A stretch of DNA of 64,000 bases, taken from the NCBI GenBank assembly GCA_963761115.1, contig CAVXFS010000006.1:1-64000 (forward strand), given 5' to 3'. Below the pieces are notes generated by a model, which did not search any database, was not told the origin of the DNA, and was given only the letters and a program-made list of their open reading frames with translations. The position numbers and the translations under genes are program-made. Below, one piece after another: positions 8,208 to 16,640 of the stretch; the first letter of the stretch is position 1, and each line of letters starts with the position of its first letter. The DNA comes from CAVXFS01 sp963761115 (GTDB lineage: Bacteria; Pseudomonadota; Gammaproteobacteria; Burkholderiales; Gallionellaceae).

Positions 8208-8792
8208 TTGAATTCTCAGCTGCTTGTGCTTGGGTCCACCTCGACATACCGGCGTGAATTGCTGTTGCGCCTGCAAGTCCCGTTTTTGACCGCAGCCCCG
8301 GACGTGGACGAAACCCCGTTTCCCGGGGAAAGTGCAAAAACGACCTGCTGGCGACTGTCGCGGGAAAAGGCACTCAAGGTGGCAATCCAATATCCTGACG
8401 CGCTCATCATCGGGTCGGACCAGGTTGCGCTATTGGATGGCCGGCAGATAGGCAAACCTCTGACTCACGACAATGCCGTGCTGCAACTGCGCGCCATGCG
8501 CGGCAACCGGGTGAGCTTCTATACCGCCCTGTCGCTGCTGAACGCGCGCACCGGGGACATGCAGACCGAGGTCGCCGAGAACCACGTCAGTTTCCGCGAC
8601 CTGACCGATGACGAGATCGAATCCTATCTGCTCAAAGAGCAACCTTACCACTGTGCAGGCAGTGCAAAATCGGAAGGACTGGGTATCGCCCTGATCAGTA
8701 AAATGGAAGGTGATGATCCCAATGCCCTGGTCGGCCTGCCGCTCATATTACTGGTGAATATGTTGAAAAATCAGGGCGTTCAGATTGCATAA
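8208..8792 (+). CDS. Maf family nucleotide pyrophosphatase (YceF-like)
   Basis: 194 residues with the Maf signature LGSTSTYRRELL near the N-terminus, followed by DVDE and SREKA, plus the mid-protein GSDQVA motif. Maf proteins hydrolyse non-canonical or modified nucleoside triphosphates; the YceF subgroup prefers 7-methyl-GTP, which fits the neighbourhood of yceD and rpmF. It is divergent from yceD with a short intergenic region. The exact substrate is inferred from context only. Confidence 0.93.
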   Translation: MNSQLLVLGSTSTYRRELLLRLQVPFLTAAPDVDETPFPGESAKTTCWRLSREKALKVAIQYPDALIIGSDQVALLDGRQIGKPLTHDNAVLQLRAMRGNRVSFYTALSLLNARTGDMQTEVAENHVSFRDLTDDEIESYLLKEQPYHCAGSAKSEGLGIALISKMEGDDPNALVGLPLILLVNMLKNQGVQIA

Positions 8793-8897
8793 ATAATCCC
8801 GTTCTATGCTGTGCGCCATAATTCCTGTTGCGGTACGCCATGGATTCTGGTATCAAGGCGCGTTTCATATTTTTTGTTGTCGTTTCTGGAGAGATAA

Positions 8898-9320
8898 ATG
8901 CCGGCTCAAGTCCCAAAGTCTATAGCACCATACAAAGCCAAAAAGGGGGAAACCTACATGAACCCCAAACAGCTGAACCATTTCCGCGCCATCCTGAACA
9001 ACATCAAGCTGGGATTGGGCGAAGACATAGACCGCACAGTGCATACCATGCAGGATGAGGCCACGGTATTTGCAGACCCCAATGATCGCGCGAGCCAGGA
9101 ATCGGATGTCAGCCTGGTGCTGCGCAACCGCGACCGGGAACGCAAGCTGATCAAGAAGATCGATGAGATGATGGCCAAGATCGACAGCGGCGATTATGGC
9201 TACTGCGATAACTGCGGCATAGAGATCGGGCTCAGCCGGCTTGAAGCCAGGCCGACCGCCACGCTATGCATCGATTGCAAGACCCTGGATGAGATCCGCG
9301 AAAAACAGGTAGCCAAATAG
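8898..9320 (+). CDS. dksA: RNA polymerase-binding transcription factor DksA
   Basis: A 140-residue ppGpp co-regulator that binds the RNA polymerase secondary channel. The coiled coil holds the catalytic-tip acidic residues (FADPNDRASQESD), and the C-terminal zinc finger is CDNC...CIDC. The start at 8898 is followed by a basic N-terminal tail; an internal ATG at 8958 with AAGGGGGAAACCT upstream is a possible alternative that would remove 20 residues. A hairpin follows the stop. Confidence 0.95.
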   Translation: MPAQVPKSIAPYKAKKGETYMNPKQLNHFRAILNNIKLGLGEDIDRTVHTMQDEATVFADPNDRASQESDVSLVLRNRDRERKLIKKIDEMMAKIDSGDYGYCDNCGIEIGLSRLEARPTATLCIDCKTLDEIREKQVAK

Positions 9321-9324
9321 CCCG

Positions 9325-9347
9325 GTGCCTCGCTTCCCGCGAGGCAC
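9325..9347 (+). terminator. Hairpin after dksA
   Basis: A perfect 9-base stem, GTGCCTCGC (9325-9333) with GCGAGGCAC (9339-9347), and a TTCCC loop starts four bases after the dksA stop. It lacks a clear T-run, so termination may be weak or Rho-assisted. Confidence 0.55.
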
Positions 9348-9452
9348 GAAACACCTATCCATCGGAACGGGTGATTGCAGAACTGGCGATCCACCTGGCG
9401 AACATCGACTGGCTGCGGTGAATCCTACACGTGATGTGAAGTGCAGATCGGC

Positions 9453-9480
9453 GCGCTGGTTCCATATCCGGAACCGGCGC
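9453..9480 (-). terminator. Hairpin after the response-regulator gene
   Basis: The arms GCGCTGGTTCC (9453-9463) and GGAACCGGCGC (9470-9480) pair along 11 positions with one G-T. It lies just past the stop of the minus-strand response regulator and faces the dksA hairpin, so it marks the convergent boundary. No T-run follows. Confidence 0.45.
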
Positions 9481-9489
9481 ACATCCCTG

Positions 9490-10176
9490 TCAATTGGAGG
9501 AGGAATAGCGCTCTTCGTCGCCTTTATGCTCGACGGCAAACATCACCGCCGCTTCAACCCTGGAAGTCAGATTGAGTTTTGTCAGTATATGGCGGACATG
9601 TTGCTTGACCGTGTCATTGCTGATCCCGAGGCTCAGGGCGATGCCTTTGTTGCTCTCCCCGTGAGCCAGCAGTTCGAGGATCTGCGTTTCCCGCTCGGTC
9701 AATGACTTCAGGGAATACTTGTTGTCGTGCTCCAGTTTACCGTTCTGCAGGATGCCGATCATCTTGGTCGTCATGGCCGGTGCCACGACCATTTCCCCGC
9801 CAACGACACGTCGAATCGCATCTGCAACATCATCCGGCGGCATATCCTTCAGCAAATAACCGCGCACGCCTGCCCGCAACGCATCTGCAAGATCAGCTTC
9901 TGCATCGCTCATGGTCAATATTATGGCGGGGGTGTCCAGTCCTTCCTTGTGCATCAACTCAAGAATCTGCAACCCGCCCAACGGTTCCATACGCAGATCC
10001 ATGACCACCAGATCCGGTTTGTGTTCGCGCAACATGACCGCCAGTTCAGCTGCCTTGTCTGTCGAGCCGACGACGGCGATGCCGTAGCGATGCGTGAGCA
10101 ACTCGGTCAGACCACGCCGACACAAGCTGTGGTCATCCACCAGGGCGACCCGTATGGCTACATCTGACTTTGACAT
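9490..10176 (-). CDS. NarL/FixJ-family response regulator
   Basis: 228 residues: a receiver domain (about 8-125) with acidic pocket DD (14-15), phospho-acceptor D60 and the conserved Lys in LLKD, then a LuxR-type helix-turn-helix (about 158-222) with LTERETQILELLAHGESNKGIA. It should bind DNA when phosphorylated by the kinase encoded just upstream (10187). A likely target is the 7-2-7 heptamer pair at 11559. The C-terminus carries an unusual extra tail (HKGDEERYSSSN). Confidence 0.92.
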   Translation of the reverse strand: MSKSDVAIRVALVDDHSLCRRGLTELLTHRYGIAVVGSTDKAAELAVMLREHKPDLVVMDLRMEPLGGLQILELMHKEGLDTPAIILTMSDAEADLADALRAGVRGYLLKDMPPDDVADAIRRVVGGEMVVAPAMTTKMIGILQNGKLEHDNKYSLKSLTERETQILELLAHGESNKGIALSLGISNDTVKQHVRHILTKLNLTSRVEAAVMFAVEHKGDEERYSSSN

Positions 10177-10186
10177 GTCCTGCTCC

Positions 10187-11371
10187 TTAGGGCACTGAAA
10201 AGCTCAGTATTACGCATGTGCCTTTTCCTTCCGTGCTTTCCAATTCAATCTCCGCTCCGATACGTTGCGCGCGTTCGCGCATGATGGTCAGCCCATAATG
10301 CCCTTCCGTCCGGACATCGGCCGGTATTCCCGCTCCGTTATCCTCGATTGAAAATACGTAACGCCCGCCAGAGCGCGCTACCTGCAAACGAGCCCGGGTC
10401 GCACCCGAATGAGCTGCGATATTTGCGAGCACTTCCCGTACTATATGAAAAATCTGCAGCTCATGATCTGACGGCAATCCCGGGTTCAACACGTCGTTGC
10501 TGTATTCCAGCACTATTTCAGTTCTTTCCCTGAACCCGTCGACCAATACCTGCAATGCATGCTGAAGTCCCAGCGGGTCCATCTGGCAACGGAAATGGGT
10601 GATCAGCTCGCGCACCGATTTTTGCCCGCTGTCCAGCGCATCGGCAACATCCTGTGCGCATTTGCGCGCAAGCGTGTCATCCTTCCGATTAATCGCCTCT
10701 TCCAGCATGCCCATGCGCAACCGGCCGTAAACCAGCGTTTGCGCCAGGGAGTCGTGTATCTCGTTGGCGATCGCCTGGCGCTCGGCCATCTGGTTCATGC
10801 GCCGGTTCTCACTCGCCAGCCTGGCATTTTCCAGCGAAATACCGATCAGTTCCGCAAATGAACGCAGTACTGGCGCAGAATCATCGGCGATCTTCTTGCC
10901 GGCTGCGAAGAACAGGTTGAAAACACCAACCCGTTGGCCGCGAAAATCAAGCGGGACCGCAACGACCGTGCCGCACTCCCCGCCGAAAAAGCTTTGCCCG
11001 GAACGCTTGGCACAGGCAGCACTATCGACCGAGTGGATCGCCCCATCACTGGCGGCTTCGCCGCAAACACCGCAATCCAGGTCGACCTGGCTTTCATACG
11101 CGAATATCTCTGGTGGCAGACCTGCGGAACCCGCGATCTCGAATCGCTGTCCACTCGCGGACAATACGCGAATGGCGCCGGCGCGTGCGCCTACCGACTT
11201 GATGATCGTTTCAATGAATCCGTCCAGCAGCATCTTGAGCTCTTCGCCATAGGCAGCATTAAACTCACCGCTATCCGGCGTGCGGTCAGACTTGAACTGC
11301 CGTTCCAAAGGAAACAGCCGCTCACCACCAGATCCTTCTTGAAACAGTGGATTATTCAAGGTGTTCACCAC
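10187..11371 (-). CDS. NarX-like soluble sensor histidine kinase with GAF domain
   Basis: 394 residues with no transmembrane segment, so a cytoplasmic sensor. A GAF domain covers about 45-185, then a HisKA_3 dimerisation helix with H206 in ANEIHDSLAQ, and a HATPase domain (about 290-392) with the N box near ANIAAHSG and DNGAGIP. Four cysteines fall within the GAF region (C100, C103, C120, C133), in a spacing that could hold a metal or Fe-S centre; that is inference. It starts with GTG at 11371 (GTG 11368 is also possible) and is 10 bases upstream of its partner regulator. Confidence 0.88.
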   Translation of the reverse strand: MVNTLNNPLFQEGSGGERLFPLERQFKSDRTPDSGEFNAAYGEELKMLLDGFIETIIKSVGARAGAIRVLSASGQRFEIAGSAGLPPEIFAYESQVDLDCGVCGEAASDGAIHSVDSAACAKRSGQSFFGGECGTVVAVPLDFRGQRVGVFNLFFAAGKKIADDSAPVLRSFAELIGISLENARLASENRRMNQMAERQAIANEIHDSLAQTLVYGRLRMGMLEEAINRKDDTLARKCAQDVADALDSGQKSVRELITHFRCQMDPLGLQHALQVLVDGFRERTEIVLEYSNDVLNPGLPSDHELQIFHIVREVLANIAAHSGATRARLQVARSGGRYVFSIEDNGAGIPADVRTEGHYGLTIMRERAQRIGAEIELESTEGKGTCVILSFSVP

Positions 11372-11558
11372 AAGTTTGCATACCTGTTCGGGATTACCAA
11401 ATCTCCAGCATCAAAACATTCCGGCCAATTCATCCATGCGCAACTCATCCAGCAACCAGCTGAACATTTAGCAAGCTATTTTATGCTTCAGTGGCGGGCC
11501 ATCAATGCAGCATGCCCGATTGCATTCCATACCTGAAACTGCGGTAAAGTATATCACA

Positions 11559-11574
11559 TACCCCACATGGGCTA
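11559..11574. promoter_or_regulatory. Candidate NarL-type 7-2-7 operator
   Basis: TACCCCA-CA-TGGGCTA is an inverted heptamer pair with 6 of 7 positions matched and a 2-base gap, the arrangement known for NarL sites (TACYNMT heptamers). It lies between the divergent kinase and rhodanese genes and could control both. The rest of 11372-11739 contains two copies of GGCTATARAC (11570 and 11595) and no gene. Confidence 0.4.
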
Positions 11575-11704
11575 TAAACGTTCCCCCCCGATTTGGCTAT
11601 AGACATGAAACCTGTCAATGTTTTTTATGTTAACCATTCAGACCGAGCTTTTTGCCTGCAGAATGGGATGCAGCCGTCCCATTTCAGCGGCTGCGGAAAA
11701 AAAC

Positions 11705-11710
11705 TATAAT
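11705..11710 (+). promoter_or_regulatory. Candidate -10 element of the rhodanese promoter
   Basis: A consensus TATAAT lies 30 bases before the ATG at 11740, followed by a good ribosome binding site (AAGGAG). No matching -35 box is obvious at 17 bases. A hairpin (GCAGCCG 11670-11676 with CGGCTGC 11688-11694) sits just upstream and may be a regulator site. Confidence 0.35.
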
Positions 11711-11739
11711 AGCCCTGCCAACACGCAAGGAGCTATCAC

Positions 11740-12126
11740 ATGCAGCACCTGACACCCAAGCAAGCCTACGATTTCCTGAAGTCCAATCCGGAGGCGGTTT
11801 TCATCGACGTGCGCAGCGAAATGGAATACATGTTCGTCGGCCATCCGGAGAATTCCATGCTGATCCCCTGGGTCGACAGTCCGGATTGGGACATCAACCC
11901 GAATTTTGTCGCGCATGTCAAAAAGGCTGCCAGCGCCAATCGTCCGGTGGTGCTGATCTGCCGCTCAGGGCGCCGCTCCGTTGATGCAGGGCTGGCCCTT
12001 GAAAAAGCCGGATTGGCAGAGGTCTATAACGTGCTGCACGGCTTTGAGGGCGACCTGAATGACAAGCATCACCGCAACTCGCACAATGGCTGGCGCCATG
12101 AAGGCTTGCCCTGGGCGCAGACTTGA
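11740..12126 (+). CDS. Rhodanese-like sulfurtransferase
   Basis: A single-domain rhodanese of 128 residues. The active-site loop is CRSGRRS with the persulfide-forming cysteine at C74; the N-terminal VFIDVRSEMEY strand is family-typical. It can transfer sulfane sulfur to an acceptor thiol, which suits a sulfur-oxidising host. The stop TGA overlaps an ATG that begins a decayed gene (12126), so it once had a coupled partner. No signal peptide is visible. Confidence 0.93.
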   Translation: MQHLTPKQAYDFLKSNPEAVFIDVRSEMEYMFVGHPENSMLIPWVDSPDWDINPNFVAHVKKAASANRPVVLICRSGRRSVDAGLALEKAGLAEVYNVLHGFEGDLNDKHHRNSHNGWRHEGLPWAQT

Positions 12127-12320
12127 TGAGCATCTCCACCCCCTGACTTCACCGAAACCGAACAGAAGCTGGTCTCCCCCCAACTGTTCAAGCGCTATGG
12201 CAAGCTGATCCATATCCAGTTGGCCGACAGAGAATTGTAACTGGGTGGCGACCCCGCACAACTGACCGCCTGCCCGACGATCTAGACGAATACCACGGCC
12301 TGTCCGTCACCTGGCAAACG
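12126..12320 (+). pseudogene. Remnant of a gene formerly coupled to the rhodanese
   Basis: An ATG overlaps the rhodanese stop (TGATG). After six codons the frame closes, but the next frame reads DFTETEQKLVS, then LFKRYGKLIHIQLADREL, an in-frame stop, GGDPAQLTACP, another stop, and a third frame gives DDLDEYHGLSVTWQT. The protein-like pieces point to a small conserved protein with shifts, stops and probably an internal deletion. I do not know the family's function. Confidence 0.5.
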
Positions 12321-12326
12321 CCCTCG

Positions 12327-13214
12327 TCACGCCGGGAATACGCCCGTACTCAAATAACGGTCCCCGCGGTCGCAAACGATGAATACGATGGTCGCATTCT
12401 CGACCTGCTGTGAGATTCGCAACGCAACTGCCAGCGCGCCGCCTGATGAGATACCGCAGAAAATGCCCTCTTCCCGTGCCAGTCTGCGGGTCAGCTCCTC
12501 CGCGTCCTGCTGGCTGACGTTCTCCAGCCGATCCACATTCTTCGGGCTGTAGATCTTCGGCAGGTATTCCTGCTGCCATTTGCGGATGCCGGGAATCTGC
12601 GCGCCCTCCTCCGGTTGCGCGCCGATGACCTGGATCTCCGGGTTCATTTCCTTGAAATAGCGCGAGCAACCCATGATGGTGCCGGTGGTGCCCATGCTGC
12701 TGACGAAGTGGGTGATGCGGCCTTGCGTATCGCGCCAGATCTCCGGTGCAGTGCCTTCGTAATGCGCCAGCGGATTGTCGGGATTGGCGAACTGGTCGAG
12801 GATGATGCCGCGTCCTTCGTCGCGCAGTTTCTCTGCCGTGTCGCGCGCCAGTTCCATGCTGCCCTCCTTCGCCGTCAGCACCAGTTCTGCGCCGAATGCG
12901 CGCATGGTCTGGCAGCGCTCCAAACTCTGGTTCTCCGGCATGACCAGGATCATCCTGTATCCGCGCATCGCTGCCGCCATCGCCAGCGCGATGCCGGTGT
13001 TGCCGCTGGTCGCCTCGATCAGGGTAGCGCCCGGCTTGATGTCGCCGCGTGCCTCGGCATGTGCGATCATCGACAGCGCTGGCCTGTCCTTCACCGAACC
13101 GGCGGGGTTGTTCCCTTCCAGCTTGGCCAGTATCACATTGGAGGTGACGCCGGGAATACGCTTGAGCTTGACCAGCGGGGTATCGCCGACGAACTGTTCT
13201 AGGGTCTTGTACAT
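12327..13214 (-). CDS. cysM: Cysteine synthase B
   Basis: PLP-dependent O-acetylserine sulfhydrylase of 295 residues. The PLP lysine is K42 in PAGSVKDRPA, the phosphate loop is TSGNTGIA, and the C-terminal SSGGALA motif is present. The N-terminus MYKTLEQFVGDTPLVKL and total length match CysM rather than CysK; the B form can also use thiosulfate. The neighbouring rhodanese fits a sulfur-handling role. Confidence 0.94.
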   Translation of the reverse strand: MYKTLEQFVGDTPLVKLKRIPGVTSNVILAKLEGNNPAGSVKDRPALSMIAHAEARGDIKPGATLIEATSGNTGIALAMAAAMRGYRMILVMPENQSLERCQTMRAFGAELVLTAKEGSMELARDTAEKLRDEGRGIILDQFANPDNPLAHYEGTAPEIWRDTQGRITHFVSSMGTTGTIMGCSRYFKEMNPEIQVIGAQPEEGAQIPGIRKWQQEYLPKIYSPKNVDRLENVSQQDAEELTRRLAREEGIFCGISSGGALAVALRISQQVENATIVFIVCDRGDRYLSTGVFPA

Positions 13215-13411
13215 CGTCCTGCCTTCATGTTCGAAAGGCCGTCATGATAACTGGAATGCCCTGCTGGCGCATATCCCGGATGCAGGAATCGGGTGCGCAA
13301 TGTTTCGACGAAATTGGTAAAATGACACTTGGTGAGGACACAGATTCTGGAACCAGCCACGTTCCCGGAATTCTGGTCATTGTGTGGATCGATATTCTTG
13401 AAGGAACAAAA

Positions 13412-13843
13412 ATGAAGCGCCCGTTACTGCTCGCAACCTTGATGGCCCTCTATCTGACCGCATGCGGAAACAAGACTGCCGAGAAACCTGCCGGTGAACA
13501 ACCTATCTCGCAAGCTCCCGCTGCAGCACCTGCGATCGCGATGCCCCCGGGGCATCCTGCGTTGCCAACCGGCAATATGGGACAGTCCGCCCCACTACCG
13601 CCGTTGACCCATAAAGGGATAGTGCTCAGCACGCTGAACGTCACACAATATACCTATCTTGAAGTGAAGGAGGCCAACGATACACGTTGGCTTGCGACCA
13701 CCACGTCTCCGGCAAAAAAGGGCGATGCTATCCAGTTTGATGAGGGAATGACCATGCACAACTTCAACAGCAAGATGCTGAACCGCGTCTTCCCAAGCAT
13801 CACTTTTGTTGGGCGACTAGTCATCGACAACGGGCAATCCTGA
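13412..13843 (+). CDS. Small lipoprotein of unknown function
   Basis: 143 residues beginning MKRPLLLATLMALYLTACG, a lipoprotein signal with lipobox LTAC (Cys 18). A Pro/Ala-rich linker follows, then a globular part containing LNVTQYTYLEVKEANDTRWLA, reminiscent of small periplasmic beta-barrel (OB-like) modules; that resemblance is inference. AAGGAA lies before the ATG at 13412. Earlier in-frame starts exist but would bury the signal peptide. Confidence 0.75.
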   Translation: MKRPLLLATLMALYLTACGNKTAEKPAGEQPISQAPAAAPAIAMPPGHPALPTGNMGQSAPLPPLTHKGIVLSTLNVTQYTYLEVKEANDTRWLATTTSPAKKGDAIQFDEGMTMHNFNSKMLNRVFPSITFVGRLVIDNGQS

Positions 13844-13901
13844 ATCCGGACTTGATTCCCCGGCCACTACCGGTAATTCCGGCCAACGGCAGGCACGAAA
13901 G

Positions 13902-14903
13902 TTACAGCCGGGAAGATTTGAGCAGGAAAGTGACGTATCGGCCAACTCCCTGCTCCACATCCAGGAATGGCTCGGCATACCCCTGCTCACGTAATTTCTG
14001 CATATCGGCCTGCGTATAACTCTGGTATTTTCCCTTGAGCGCATCCGGAAATGGAATGTAGCGAATCAACTTGCTGCTGCGCATTTCCTCCAGCGCAAGC
14101 TTTGCTTCGCCCTGTTCGGCGCGCAAGGCATTTATGGTGGCCACAGCCACATCATTAAAACTTTGCGCATGGCCGGTGCCGAGGTTGAAGATACCGGATT
14201 GATCGGGATGATCGAGAAAGTGCATGTTGACTTTGGCCACGTCTTCAACCGAGACAAAATCGCGTAGCTGTCCGCCATTTTCATAGCCATCACAGCCCTC
14301 GAACAGTTTCACATATCCATCGGCGCGATACTGGTTAAAAAAGTGAAATGCCACAGAAGCCATACGCGCCTTGTGCTGTTCGCGCGGGCCGTAGACATTG
14401 AAATATCTCAGCCCTACCACCTGGGCAGTGAGCCTGTCCATGCGGCGGCGTACCACCTGGTCGAACAGGAATTTTGAATAGGCGTACACATTGAGCGGCG
14501 ATTCATGGTTGCGCTCTTCCGTGAATTCCGGGCCTGCTCCATACACTGACGCTGAGGATGCATACAGGAACGGCACTTCCTCGTTCTGGCAATAATTCAT
14601 CAGATCGAGCGAATAGCGGTAGTTGTTTTCCATCATGTAGCGACCGTCGCTTTCCATGGTGTCGGAACAGGCGCCCTGATGCATCACGGCAGCCAGCAAA
14701 CCGTCGAAATATCCGTTCTTCAGCTTGTCCATAAATTCTGCTTTATCCAGGTAGTCTGCAATTTCGCAATCCACCAGGTTTCTGAACTTGTCTGCGTTCT
14801 TCAGGTTGTCGACCGCGATGACATCGGCCTCCCCGCGCTGGTTGAGCGCCTTGACCAGGTTGGAACCGATGAAGCCTGCCGCTCCCGTAACGACGTAATA
14901 CAT
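13902..14903 (-). CDS. hldD: ADP-L-glycero-D-manno-heptose 6-epimerase
   Basis: Last step in making ADP-heptose for the lipopolysaccharide inner core. 333 residues of an extended SDR: the NAD(P) motif GAAGFIGSN lies at the N-terminus, followed by HQGACSDT, the catalytic YxxxK in YAYSKFLFD and the substrate motif RYFNVYG. These are characteristic of HldD. It lies next to the heptose kinase gene, as expected for the pathway. Confidence 0.96.
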   Translation of the reverse strand: MYYVVTGAAGFIGSNLVKALNQRGEADVIAVDNLKNADKFRNLVDCEIADYLDKAEFMDKLKNGYFDGLLAAVMHQGACSDTMESDGRYMMENNYRYSLDLMNYCQNEEVPFLYASSASVYGAGPEFTEERNHESPLNVYAYSKFLFDQVVRRRMDRLTAQVVGLRYFNVYGPREQHKARMASVAFHFFNQYRADGYVKLFEGCDGYENGGQLRDFVSVEDVAKVNMHFLDHPDQSGIFNLGTGHAQSFNDVAVATINALRAEQGEAKLALEEMRSSKLIRYIPFPDALKGKYQSYTQADMQKLREQGYAEPFLDVEQGVGRYVTFLLKSSRL

Positions 14904-14927
14904 TTTGTTCCTTTCGTATGTTTGAAA

Positions 14928-15003
14928 GTGGGGAGTGGAGCGGCGCTGCGCGCCTCAGTGGGGAGTGGGGAACCCCCTACTCCCTACTCCCTACTCCCCA
15001 TCC
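14928..15003. repeat. Self-complementary short-repeat array between heptose kinase and hldD
   Basis: GTGGGGAGTGG-type units on the left and CCCTACTCCCTACTCC-type units on the right form a long imperfect hairpin filling the gap between the kinase stop (15004) and the hldD start (14903). It is built like the arrays at 5261 and 24819. Confidence 0.6.
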
Positions 15004-15942
15004 CTACTGCATCTCCCGATCGATCTCTTCCCGGCTCACCATTGCCGTCCCCAGTTTTCCAACCACGATTCCTGCAGCCAGATTGGCGATGTGGATCGAT
15101 GATCTGAAATCAGCGCCGCCGGCCAGCATCGTTGCCATAGTGGCGATCACGGTATCACCCGCTCCGCTGACATCGAATACCTCGCGCGCATGCGCCGCTT
15201 CGTGTATCACTTCCTGCTCGCGGTACAGGGTCATGCCGTCTTCGCTGCGCGTCACCAGCAGCGCATCGAGTTGCAGGTCGGCGCGTAATTTCTGTGCCTT
15301 GGCGGTCAATTCTTCCTCATTCTTCCAGCCGCCCGCGACCTGCCGGAACTCACCGCGATTCGGAGTCAGCAGGGTTGCGCCGCGATAGCGCGCATAATCC
15401 TCGCCCTTGGGGTCCACCAGCACCAGTTTCCCCGCCGCACGCGCCAGCCGGATCATCTCGGCGATGTGCGTCAGCCCGCCCTTGCCATAATCGGACAGCA
15501 CCACCACGTCGGCCTGCGGCAGTTGCGCGCGAAAATCCTCCAGTTTTGCATGCAATACCTCGTGGCTGGGCTGGGTCTCGAAATCGATGCGCAACAATTG
15601 CTGGTGGCGCGCGATGGCGCGCAGTTTGATGGTGGTGGAAATGGTGGTGTCGCGGTGCAGCAAAGCGTCCACATTATGCTGCTCGGTGATCAGCTTTTCC
15701 AGGCAATCGCCCGCCTCATCCCTGCCTACCACCGAAAGCAGCGTACATCTGGCTCCCAGCGCCGCCACATTGCGCGCCACGTTGGCTGCACCGCCGGGAC
15801 GTTCCTCGATGCGCGCGACCTTCAGCACCGGCACTGGCGCTTCAGGCGAGATACGGTCAACATCACCGAACCAGTACCGGTCCAGCATCACGTCACCTAC
15901 CACCAGTACGCGCGCATTTTCAAATGATGGCAGGCCGCTCAT
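15004..15942 (-). CDS. D-glycero-beta-D-manno-heptose-7-phosphate kinase
   Basis: 312-residue PfkB-family kinase corresponding to the first domain of HldE (RfaE1/HldA type) without the nucleotidyltransferase domain. It opens with VLVVGDVMLDRYWFGDV, contains RPGGAANVARN, and ends with the ATP/anion-hole motif FDVSGAGDT. It phosphorylates heptose-7-phosphate for core LPS. Its ATG overlaps the pyrF stop (ATGA). Confidence 0.94.
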   Translation of the reverse strand: MSGLPSFENARVLVVGDVMLDRYWFGDVDRISPEAPVPVLKVARIEERPGGAANVARNVAALGARCTLLSVVGRDEAGDCLEKLITEQHNVDALLHRDTTISTTIKLRAIARHQQLLRIDFETQPSHEVLHAKLEDFRAQLPQADVVVLSDYGKGGLTHIAEMIRLARAAGKLVLVDPKGEDYARYRGATLLTPNRGEFRQVAGGWKNEEELTAKAQKLRADLQLDALLVTRSEDGMTLYREQEVIHEAAHAREVFDVSGAGDTVIATMATMLAGGADFRSSIHIANLAAGIVVGKLGTAMVSREEIDREMQ

Positions 15943-16640
15943 GCCAGCTCTCCTATCTGTTCAGAAATCTTCTGTAATGCCAGCAACGGGTCGTGCGCAC
16001 GCGTAATCGGCCGGCCGATGACCAGATAGCTGGAACCGGCTTCCAGAGCGGCTCTCGGCGTCATAATGCGCGATTGGTCATCGGTATTGGCCTCCGCCGG
16101 GCGAATACCGGGCGTGACCAGACAGAATTTGCTGCCGCAGTGCTGGCGCAGCGTGGCTGCTTCCTGTGCCGAACAGACCACGCCGTCCAGTCCGCTGTCG
16201 AGTGCCAGCAATGCCAGGCGCAATACCAGATCGGCAGGCGCAACATCCAGTCCGATCTCCGCCAGGTCTTCCTGCGCCATGCTGGTGAGTATGGTGACCG
16301 CGACAAGTTTTGGTGGATGCGCCACCTGGGCCAGCGCTTCACGCGTTGCTTCCATCATCCTGCGCCCACCCAGCGCATGCAGGTTCACCATCCATATGCC
16401 CAGGGATGCGGCAACCTTGCAGGCTTGCGCCACGGTGTTGGGAATGTCATGGAATTTAAGGTCAAGAAAGACCTCGAAACCACGGTGCATGAACTGCTCC
16501 AGCAGTTGCGGTCCGGTCGCCGTAAACAGCTCCTTGCCGACCTTGAGGCGGCACTGCGATGGCTCAAGGCGCGAAACCAGTTCCAGTGCCGGCGCAGCCT
16601 CTGGATAGTCGAGTGCGACGATGACTTTCGGGTCGGTCAT
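15939..16640 (-). CDS. pyrF: Orotidine 5'-phosphate decarboxylase
   Basis: Last step of UMP synthesis, 233 residues. The start (MTDPKVIVALDYP) at 16640 overlaps the lapB stop by ATGA. The active-site cluster DLKFHDIPNT (Asp-Lys-Asp region) is intact, and the phosphate-binding motifs VTPGIR and VIGRPI are present. The lapA-lapB-pyrF order is common in proteobacteria. Confidence 0.96.
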   Translation of the reverse strand: MTDPKVIVALDYPEAAPALELVSRLEPSQCRLKVGKELFTATGPQLLEQFMHRGFEVFLDLKFHDIPNTVAQACKVAASLGIWMVNLHALGGRRMMEATREALAQVAHPPKLVAVTILTSMAQEDLAEIGLDVAPADLVLRLALLALDSGLDGVVCSAQEAATLRQHCGSKFCLVTPGIRPAEANTDDQSRIMTPRAALEAGSSYLVIGRPITRAHDPLLALQKISEQIGELA

